DNA of 10,778 nucleotides from DSAR01 sp034437315 (GTDB lineage: Bacteria; Chloroflexota; Anaerolineae; B4-G1), in assembly GCA_034437315.1 (NCBI GenBank), contig DAOTUC010000170.1:1-10778 (forward strand), in the 5' to 3' direction. Every line of letters starts with the position of its first letter. Within the stretch, counting starts at the first letter, position 1. The position numbers and the translations under genes were made by a program. The notes below the pieces were generated by a model that worked only from the letters and a program-made list of their open reading frames with translations, ran no database searches and had not been told where the DNA came from. This document shows, piece by piece, positions 1 to 4,978 of the stretch.

Positions 1-340
1 GTGGCGTCATCCAGCCAATGAATAATTGAAATCGTCCCTTACCCTGGGCATAGGCTGTAGATAAATCAACTTGTCTCAGCTCACTAAAGATCTCAGCGGA
101 CCACTCACGAACCCATGCCCGTCCCATCCACATCATCAGAGCACAATGTTCCCACTTTGTGGTCGAACAGCGCTCTGCCAAGCCCAACTTTGGCGGGAAT
201 CAATGCGCTTTCTTCGTCAAAGTGTACCCTCTCCCCCACCCAATGTCAAACACCGCCTGCGCCAAAGGGTCTTCCCTCGTCTCGATCCATTGTCTCTCAT
301 CTAAGGAAAACGAAGAGAACACCGGGCAAGCAATGAACAT
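1..340 (-). pseudogene. Possible interrupted protein-coding frame, 5' end inside window
   Basis: The minus strand reads open from an ATG at 338-340 past the left edge, except for one in-frame UGA at 200-202. The translation looks protein-like on both sides of the stop: it contains ERQWIETREDPLAQAVFDIG before it and WVREWSAEIFSELRQVDLST after it. An AAGGAG motif lies 12 bases upstream of the ATG, with a TTG codon directly before the ATG as an alternative start. UGA is a true stop in nearby genes, so recoding is unlikely. I do not recognise the family. A decayed mobile-element or accessory gene is possible. The alternative is that the frame is open by chance, or that two short genes abut here. 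Confidence 0.3.
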
Positions 341-342
341 CA

Positions 343-749
343 ACGGCGCACGCTCCTTCGATGGAAAGCAAGGCGGGGCAGTAGTAGAAACACTGTAACC
401 TCACCGCCTGCCTGTGCCTCGGCAGACAGTGGTCGCTTGCGAGTTGTGATGAGCGTGGGGAAGTGAGCAAGGCGGGGTGTGGAAACAACAGTGGAAACAG
501 CGGTGATTATCCGAGGGCTGACCATTGACGAGTTACACGACGCCGATGTCGAACTGCTCGTCACGCGCTCGTCGGTTGTTGCTCTTTCCACGACGATCAC
601 ACGGCCCAGTCTGTGGGTCTATCCCGAAAGTGGCTTGTGGGATCGCAATCGGCCTGATTGCCCGGCCGCTGGCGATCTATCTCCAACCGAGCCGCTATCT
701 GTCTGTTGGCGGATGAGTGCTTGTAACCGCAGCACTACCTGATCTCGAT
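343..749. other. Low-information region between broken frame and terminator
   Basis: Apart from the doubtful 87-residue frame, this stretch shows several overlapping short frames on both strands with none clearly coding. I see no tRNA, rRNA or CRISPR structure. It may be decayed gene sequence or the body of an untranslated RNA that ends at the terminator at 750-772. Confidence 0.3.
479..742 (+). CDS. Doubtful small hypothetical protein
   Basis: This is an 87-residue plus-strand frame starting with GTG. Its UGA stop lies 7 bases before the clear terminator at 750-772, and that position is the main reason to list it. The first 30 or so residues (for example GLTIDELHDADVELLVTR) look protein-like. 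The C-terminal half is rich in Pro, Ser, Cys and Trp and looks like a non-coding frame. A different plus frame in the same stretch gives a hydrophobic end (GIAIGLIARPLAIYLQ), so a frameshifted gene remnant is an equal possibility. No family is recognised and no strong ribosome binding site is seen. Confidence 0.2.
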   Translation: METTVETAVIIRGLTIDELHDADVELLVTRSSVVALSTTITRPSLWVYPESGLWDRNRPDCPAAGDLSPTEPLSVCWRMSACNRSTT

Positions 750-772
750 AGGCCCGAAAGGGCCTCTTTTTT
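750..772 (+). terminator. Rho-independent terminator
   Basis: The sequence forms a perfect 6-base-pair stem, AGGCCC (750-755) with GGGCCT (760-765), closed by a GAAA tetraloop, followed by C and six T. The T tract is on the plus strand only, so it ends a plus-strand transcript coming from the left. It does not serve the minus-strand operon that ends at 860. No confident plus-strand gene precedes it in the window. Confidence 0.8.
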
Positions 773-859
773 GTGTTCATCTGCTCATCTATTCTGGCCT
801 TCGGCTGTTTAAATAGCGTGGCCCGTGACAGGATAGAGGGGGGGGCGGTTTTGTTGATC

Positions 860-1276
860 TTAAACCATCACTTCCTGGCCGCATTCGCCACACGCGTACT
901 CGTAAAAAAGCACCCTACCCCCGCACGAAGGACACGACCATCGCTGTTCCTGGTATGCCAGGTAGTCTTCTACCCCCAGTTCCTTTAATTTCGTCATATT
1001 TTCTGGAACTTCGTGCCGGTAGTTGAACTTCGTTTCACCAGGATGCGGATTGATGAGCTTCTTTTTCAATTGATCGCATGGGAATTGCGCACAATAGCCA
1101 CAAAAGTCTAATCTCTTTTCCTCGTAGCAACATTTGCGGATGCGACATCCCCATTTGCTGGTCCTCTTTTGTTCGCAATTTTCCGAGGCGCATCCCAGGC
1201 ACGTTCCTCTATTAAACGATGGGCATGCACCACAGAAGACGCCACATGGTGCTAGGACGTCCGGTATGTTCTCCAT
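860..1276 (-). CDS. DUF3795 Cys-rich protein with C-terminal zinc ribbon
   Basis: The product is 138 residues. It begins with the DUF3795 pattern APCGVFCGACP, and Cys at 11, 15, 18, 26, 29, 34, 44, 49, 50, 59, 62 and 67 include the typical adjacent CC pair and the FCGYCAQFPC ending. After a helical linker comes a zinc ribbon, CPSCGG with CGEC (Cys 115, 118, 129, 132), which the paralogue upstream lacks. The family has no settled biochemical role; the Cys clusters suggest zinc or iron-sulfur binding in the cytoplasm. An earlier ATG at 1294 overlaps the previous stop as ATGA. I prefer the ATG at 1276 because GGGAG lies 9 bases upstream and because the N-terminus then matches the paralogue. It is the last gene of the padR operon, and no terminator is seen after it. 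Confidence 0.85.
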   Translation of the reverse strand: MENIPDVLAPCGVFCGACPSFNRGTCLGCASENCEQKRTSKWGCRIRKCCYEEKRLDFCGYCAQFPCDQLKKKLINPHPGETKFNYRHEVPENMTKLKELGVEDYLAYQEQRWSCPSCGGRVLFYEYACGECGQEVMV

Positions 1277-1290
1277 GACGCTTCTCTCCC

Positions 1291-1617
1291 TCATTCTTTT
1301 TCAAAGTCGTTCCAGGCATTAAGCCATCTTCCAGCATCACCGTCGAGGCGCTTCAATTGTGCCTGGTTGTCGATCAGATCTTGCCCGTACTTGCGCCACG
1401 TCTCGGCAAAGCGCTTGAACCGGTTGCAGGGGAAGATGTCGCATTCGAAACAGAAACGGTGCCCTCTTTTCTCGATACAGCAGACGTAAATCCCCTTGCA
1501 TTGGCGCTCACGGCACCGGATCTCGGCGCCAGGGCAGGGAGATCTCTCCTTGTGATAGCTGGGGCATCCACCGCAGAAAATTCCACACGGTGGCACGAAG
1601 CCGCGATATGCCTTCAT
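1291..1617 (-). CDS. DUF3795 Cys-rich protein
   Basis: The product is 108 residues and homologous to the next gene. It opens with the PPCGIFCGGCPSY motif and has Cys at 11, 15, 18, 28, 35, 40, 46, 47, 56, 59 and 64, including the CC pair and FCFECDIFPC. The remaining 45 residues are charged and probably helical, ending with a Trp/Asn-rich tail. It has no zinc ribbon. Its ATG overlaps the UGA of the GyrI-like gene by 4 bases (ATGA, 1614-1617), with a GGCGGG motif just upstream, so translational coupling is likely. The longer upstream reading of this frame overlaps the GyrI-like gene and has different composition, so it was not used as the start. Metal binding is inferred from the Cys pattern; function is unknown. 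Confidence 0.87.
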   Translation of the reverse strand: MKAYRGFVPPCGIFCGGCPSYHKERSPCPGAEIRCRERQCKGIYVCCIEKRGHRFCFECDIFPCNRFKRFAETWRKYGQDLIDNQAQLKRLDGDAGRWLNAWNDFEKE

Positions 1618-2240
1618 GATCCCGCCTTTTGCACCGGCTGCCGCAGTACCGTCTTGAGTTTCTCCGGTGCCGTCCGCCGGGGGTCGCTCAGGTAGATTTC
1701 GTGGTGCTTGCCCACCATCTCGTAGCCGTGCTGGGGGATGAACTCCTCGTGCATCTTGGCCAGCGTCGGCCCCTCGTCGTCGTACGAGCCGACGTGCAGG
1801 ATCTGTACCGCAAGCCCCTCGTGGTACGTCTCCAGCCGGAGCAGGGGCAGCGCCGGGAGAACTTTTTTCGCACCAACCTGTTGGCGCGCTGTTTCGAACA
1901 TCCCCGGCGTGATCCAGTCCGGTTGCATGATCATCATCGTCCAATCCCAGGCGCTCTTGTCCCGCCGCGTGGTGAAGGTCTCCATATCTTCACTCCACCA
2001 CAGCCCCTCCAGTGGGAGCACGACGTAGTCCTTCCCCAGTGTTTTCTTGCTGGCGAACTTGAGCTTGTAGGCCACGGCGTACAGCGCCTCGACGGCGTCC
2101 TGGTAGGCCTGTTCCGCGTTGGGGTCGCCGTGTCCGTCGATCATCAGAAATTGCATCGGCGGCACGTCAATCACCTCGAATGCCCTGGTCGAGGGGCGAT
2201 ACAGGTGTTTCAGCTCTTTCTTGAAGTCGATCTTATCCAC
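1614..2240 (-). CDS. GyrI-like small-molecule-binding domain protein
   Basis: The product is 208 residues, the usual size for stand-alone GyrI-like proteins (COG4832 type). Diagnostic stretches are KIDFKKELKHLYRPS at the N-terminus, MQFLMIDGHGDPN, the LEGLWWSED segment, and the C-terminal GYEMVGKHHEIYLSDPRR, which is typical of the fold shared with BmrR/SbmC ligand-binding domains. These domains bind hydrophobic or cationic compounds, and some relatives are hydrolases or antidotes; which applies here cannot be seen. I chose GTG at 2240 because GGAGG lies 6 bases upstream and because it starts exactly at the conserved VDKIDF. The start overlaps the padR stop by 8 bases, so the two are translationally coupled. 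A PadR gene directly followed by a GyrI-like gene suggests that both respond to the same class of ligand. Confidence 0.9.
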   Translation of the reverse strand: MDKIDFKKELKHLYRPSTRAFEVIDVPPMQFLMIDGHGDPNAEQAYQDAVEALYAVAYKLKFASKKTLGKDYVVLPLEGLWWSEDMETFTTRRDKSAWDWTMMIMQPDWITPGMFETARQQVGAKKVLPALPLLRLETYHEGLAVQILHVGSYDDEGPTLAKMHEEFIPQHGYEMVGKHHEIYLSDPRRTAPEKLKTVLRQPVQKAGS

Positions 2241-2763
2241 TTTGTTCCTCCAGTCTTTGGATAAACTGCTCGATCCAGCCACTCTCGGCCCGGATCATCT
2301 TTGCGCTGTATTCGAATAGCGCATCCACGAAGTAGGGCAGGGGGCGTTGTGCTTCCCACCGGCCTTCCATGTGGGCCAGTCGCTCGGTCAGGCTGTCGCG
2401 ATACTGCTGCAGGGCCGCCAACGCCTCGGCGGGGGATACGGCGGGCAGATTGCCCACGGCCAACATCAGGCGCGAGTTGCGTGACTGCGGGACCGAGAGA
2501 GCCTCGAGCATGGCGTCGTGCAAGGCCTCTCGCCCGGCGGGCGTGGCGTGGTAAACCTTGCGGGCCGGGCCACGCTCTGCCTCTTCCAGCCGCCCTTCGA
2601 TCAGGCCTTTCGTCTCCAGCTTCTTCAGCAGATAGTAGATGGAGGAGAAGCCGATCTCCGTCCACTCCCGCATGCCGCGTTCCTCGATGGTTTGCTCGAT
2701 CTCGTACCCGTGCCGGGCCTGTTCGGCGATCAGGCTCAAGACGGTCAGTTCAGCGTCGGTCAT
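2233..2763 (-). CDS. PadR-family transcriptional regulator
   Basis: The product is 176 residues. The N-terminal winged helix (about residues 1-85) has the PadR signatures RHGYEIEQTIEERG, SSIYYLLKKLETKGLI and KVYHATPAGREAL. The C-terminal part (about 90-176) is the helical Vir/AphA-type dimerisation region of longer PadR proteins. These are dimeric repressors released by small aromatic or hydrophobic ligands, often controlling drug efflux. I chose the ATG at 2763 over the TTG immediately before it because AGGAG lies 5 bases upstream. It is the first gene of a four-gene operon, and an inverted repeat overlapping its promoter suggests autorepression. It may also affect the divergent efflux operon, but its candidate operator is more than 570 bases from that gene. 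Confidence 0.93.
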   Translation of the reverse strand: MTDAELTVLSLIAEQARHGYEIEQTIEERGMREWTEIGFSSIYYLLKKLETKGLIEGRLEEAERGPARKVYHATPAGREALHDAMLEALSVPQSRNSRLMLAVGNLPAVSPAEALAALQQYRDSLTERLAHMEGRWEAQRPLPYFVDALFEYSAKMIRAESGWIEQFIQRLEEQSG

Positions 2764-2784
2764 CAATCTCCTCTCTCCTCTCCG

Positions 2785-2820
2785 TATACTTTAATGCTAT
2801 TATACTATACTGCTATAATA
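2785..2820. promoter_or_regulatory. Candidate PadR operator
   Basis: A perfect 7-base inverted repeat, TATTATA (2798-2804) and TATAATA (2814-2820), is separated by 9 bases and covers the -10 box and the predicted transcription start. Three copies of TATACT occur on the plus strand at 2785-2790, 2801-2806 and 2806-2811. An AT-rich dyad at this location fits autorepression by the PadR protein encoded immediately downstream. Binding is inferred, and part of the symmetry could simply reflect the AT-rich promoter. Confidence 0.5.
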
Positions 2821-2843
2821 TACCAGAATGACCCATCTGTCAA
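2815..2843 (-). promoter_or_regulatory. Sigma-70 promoter of the padR operon
   Basis: Read on the minus strand, a perfect -35 box TTGACA (2838-2843) is followed by a 17-base spacer and the -10 box TATTAT (2815-2820, five of six consensus bases). The start of transcription should fall near 2808, giving a leader of about 45 bases that contains the purine-rich ribosome binding site of padR. This is the clearest promoter in the window. Confidence 0.8.
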
Positions 2844-3004
2844 GCCCTTCTACACTCTCTCCTCTTTCGTCTCCCCTCTCCCCTTTCTCATCTGCATTCT
2901 CCACGATTCCTTCATCCCATCTCCACAATTTTTCTACAACTTAGCGGTAATCTAGAGATGAAGTCGGTCGAAATAGGGTTGAGTTTCGCCTCATCTGTGC
3001 ACGC

Positions 3005-3210
3005 AAGACGTAAAACGTGAGTAAGCGTTCAGGGGGTGTGGAAAGAACACGGATTTGGGGGATTAACGGATCGGTTCTCCGGTAGCGAGGATATGTCGGG
3101 AAATCAAAACAATCCGATAATCCGTGTTCTTTTACTAACTACATATGCACTCCTAACGGTTACAAACGTGAAACTTAAAGACCTGCTTACGCATGACGTT
3201 TTACGCGTTG
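3005..3210. repeat. Imperfect outer inverted repeat of an intergenic palindrome
   Basis: The left arm at about 3005-3033 contains CGTAAAACGT then GTAAGC. The right arm at about 3182-3210 contains GCTTAC then ACGTTTTACG, its reverse complement with small insertions. About 150 bases lie between the arms and include a second inverted repeat. The arrangement resembles a small palindromic intergenic repeat or a MITE-like remnant, but no transposase ends or target-site duplication could be identified. Confidence 0.55.
3042..3132. repeat. Perfect 14-base inverted repeat nested in the outer one
   Basis: AAAGAACACGGATT (3042-3055) is exactly complementary to AATCCGTGTTCTTT (3119-3132). Related words, ATTAACGGAT at 3062-3071 and AATCCGAT at 3111-3118, lie just inside the arms. 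The element has a different base vocabulary from the surrounding coding DNA. Confidence 0.65.
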
Positions 3211-3282
3211 ACTGATTCAAATGCACGTAAAATTGGCTCTCTGGTAATTCGCCTGGTCGGCTTTGCAAATGGTCAATTTTTC

Positions 3283-3347
3283 GCCACGAATTACACGAAT
3301 TGTCACTAATCTTTGGGTTTTTCGTGTCCATTCGTGCAATTCGTGGC
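3283..3347. repeat. ATTCGTG-type palindrome in the efflux operon leader
   Basis: The two 24-base arms, 3283-3306 and 3324-3347, match as reverse complements at 21 positions around a 17-base centre. Each arm carries two stacked copies of ACGAATT or its complement (for example GCCACGAATTACACGAATT). The hairpin ends 64 bases before the first adaptor ATG. From memory, similar ATTCGTG palindromes are scattered between genes in several environmental phyla; no search was done. Confidence 0.65.
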
Positions 3348-3411
3348 TAATCTCTCACCGCGGCCATGCGAAATCCCAAAGAACCGTAAAATTCAATCTA
3401 GGAGGTATGAC

Positions 3412-4959
3412 ATGAACAAAAGATGGCACAGCATCGTCACCGTCATAGGCGTCATCGTCACCTTAGTCAGCGTCTTTGGCGCGGCCGGGTGTAGCGGGGG
3501 CGTGGTGTCGCCGGGTATGGTGGCCCAGGAAGGCGTGGAGACCGCCGTCGTCCGGCGGGGCGCGTTGCGGGTCACCGTCGATGTGACCGGCAGCCTGACG
3601 CCCCGGTCGGAGGTGATGCTGGCTTTTCATTCGAGCGGGCGCGTGGCGGAGGTCCTGGTCGAGGCGGGCCAGGCGGTGGAGGCCGGGCAACCGTTGGCCC
3701 GCCTGGAGCCGGACGACCTGGCGCTCCAGGTCGCCCAGGCGGAGGCCACGTTGGCCGCGGCCGAGGCACAGTTAGCCCAGTTGTCGGCGCCGCCCCGGCC
3801 GGAGGAGGTGGTGATCCAGGAGGCGAACCTGCGAGCGGCCGAGGCCCAGTTGAGCGCGGCGGTGGCCAACCGGGACCAACTACGGACCGGCGCCGACGCG
3901 GGGCAGCTAGCCGCCGCCGAGGCCCAGGTCGCCTCGAATACAGCGCAGCAGAAGGGCGCCTATGACGCCCACCAGCGGACGTTGGCCTGCCGGACGGTCA
4001 AGCTTCCTGCCGGTACGCCTATGCCCGATGGCACGATCCTGGAGGAAAGCCAAGAAAAAGAGATCTGCCCGGCGCTAGGCGCGCCGGAGGAACGAGCCCG
4101 GTACGCGCTCCAGGCGGCCGATGCGTCGCTGGCGGCAGCCCAGGCCCAGTTGGACGCGCTGCAGACGGGCGCCGACGCGGAGCAGTTTCGGGTGGCGCAA
4201 TCGAACGTGGCGACGGCGCTGGCGCAACGGGACGCGGCCCAGGCGCAACTCGACCTGCTGCTCGCCGGGGCCGCCGACGAGGAGATCGAGACCGCGCGGG
4301 CCCCGGTTGAGGATGCGCGGGCGGCCCTGGAACAGGCGCAGTTGCGCCTGAAACAAGCCACGTTGACCGCGCCGGTGGACGGCACGGTCACTTTGCTGGA
4401 CGTCCAGGCGGGCGAGATCGTCAACGCCAACCAGCCCGCCGTCGTGTTGAGCGATTTGAGCACTCTCGAGGTAGAAGTCAACCTGGACGAGACCGACGTG
4501 ACGCGGGTCGAGGTGGGACAAACGGCCCGGGTGCGTCTCGACGCCTTCCCCGGCGTGGAGATCACCGGCGAGGTGACGCACATCCCATCGGTGGCGAGGG
4601 TCGAATCGGGGGTGGTGTTCTACCCGGTCACCGTGCGGCTGACCAATCTATCGACCGATTCAGGAGAGGTCGTGCCCGCGCGCGCCGGCATGGTGGCCGA
4701 CGTGAGCGTCGTCGTGACCGGCCAGGAGGACGTGTTGATCGTCCCGCTACGGGCCGTGCATACCGCGGAAAGCGAGGGAGCCTACGTCGAGCGGTTGGTC
4801 GGCGGTCAGCGGGAACGGGTGGACGTGACACTGGGATTGATGACGGAGACCGAGATTGCCGTCACCGGCGGCCTGGCGGCGGGGGATGAGATACTCGTCG
4901 TCCACGGGCCTAAGGCGCAAGCCGGCTTGGGGCCGATGGGGATTTTCGGCAGGGAGTAA
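3412..4959 (+). CDS. HlyD/MacA-type efflux adaptor, lipoprotein
   Basis: The product is 515 residues. A signal peptide ends in the lipobox AAGC, putting the lipid-modified Cys at 27. A lipoyl half (about 65-105) is followed by an unusually long helical region (about 105-316) with turn motifs at 125 (APPRPEEV), 159 (TGADAG), 252 (TGADAE) and 285 (AGAADEE). The second lipoyl half starts at TLTAPVDGTV (317) and is followed by the beta-barrel and membrane-proximal domains. Such adaptors link an ABC transporter to extracytoplasmic substrate capture, as MacA or YknX do. The start at 3412 has AGGAGG 6 bases upstream; the frame is open further 5' but without signal-peptide sense. A segment with Cys193 and Cys219 interrupts the helices and is absent from the next gene. 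It is the first gene of the efflux operon. Confidence 0.92.
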   Translation: MNKRWHSIVTVIGVIVTLVSVFGAAGCSGGVVSPGMVAQEGVETAVVRRGALRVTVDVTGSLTPRSEVMLAFHSSGRVAEVLVEAGQAVEAGQPLARLEPDDLALQVAQAEATLAAAEAQLAQLSAPPRPEEVVIQEANLRAAEAQLSAAVANRDQLRTGADAGQLAAAEAQVASNTAQQKGAYDAHQRTLACRTVKLPAGTPMPDGTILEESQEKEICPALGAPEERARYALQAADASLAAAQAQLDALQTGADAEQFRVAQSNVATALAQRDAAQAQLDLLLAGAADEEIETARAPVEDARAALEQAQLRLKQATLTAPVDGTVTLLDVQAGEIVNANQPAVVLSDLSTLEVEVNLDETDVTRVEVGQTARVRLDAFPGVEITGEVTHIPSVARVESGVVFYPVTVRLTNLSTDSGEVVPARAGMVADVSVVVTGQEDVLIVPLRAVHTAESEGAYVERLVGGQRERVDVTLGLMTETEIAVTGGLAAGDEILVVHGPKAQAGLGPMGIFGRE

Positions 4960-4978
4960 AATGGGAGGACGCATAGCA

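Larger units (their letters stand above)
2764..3411. other. Divergent intergenic region
   Basis: These 648 bases separate the padR operon from the efflux operon. Besides the padR promoter they hold a run at 2841-2940 that is 80 percent pyrimidine on the plus strand, then three inverted-repeat blocks (3005-3210, with another nested inside at 3042-3132, and 3283-3347). No gene is supported. I found no convincing sigma-70 promoter for the efflux operon. TTGACT at 3208-3213 and TAAAAT at 3228-3233 are only 14 bases apart, which is too close. Confidence 0.7.

Noticed and set aside
200..202. UGA recoding as a lineage-wide code change
   Set aside because: Intact genes in the window (the ATPase, GyrI-like protein and kinase) end properly at UGA.
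1618..1944. Upstream extension of the second DUF3795 frame to give 217 residues
   Set aside because: The added part lies inside the GyrI-like gene, has Arg/Ala/Pro-rich shadow composition, and the ATG at 1617 with ATGA coupling matches the paralogue start.
1629..2264. Plus-strand 211-residue open frame
   Set aside because: It is antisense to the GyrI-like gene, which matches a known family; the plus frame has shadow composition rich in His, Arg and Val.
3208..3233. TTGACT and TAAAAT as a promoter for the efflux operon
   Set aside because: The spacing is only 14 bases and the pair lies at the edge of the inverted repeat.
3005..3347. CRISPR array
   Set aside because: The repeats are inverted pairs of different sequences, not regularly spaced direct repeats, and no cas gene is present.
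3960..4583. Minus-strand frame of 207 residues within the first adaptor gene
   Set aside because: It is Ser/Ala/Arg-rich antisense shadow of the GC-rich adaptor gene, with no recognisable domain.
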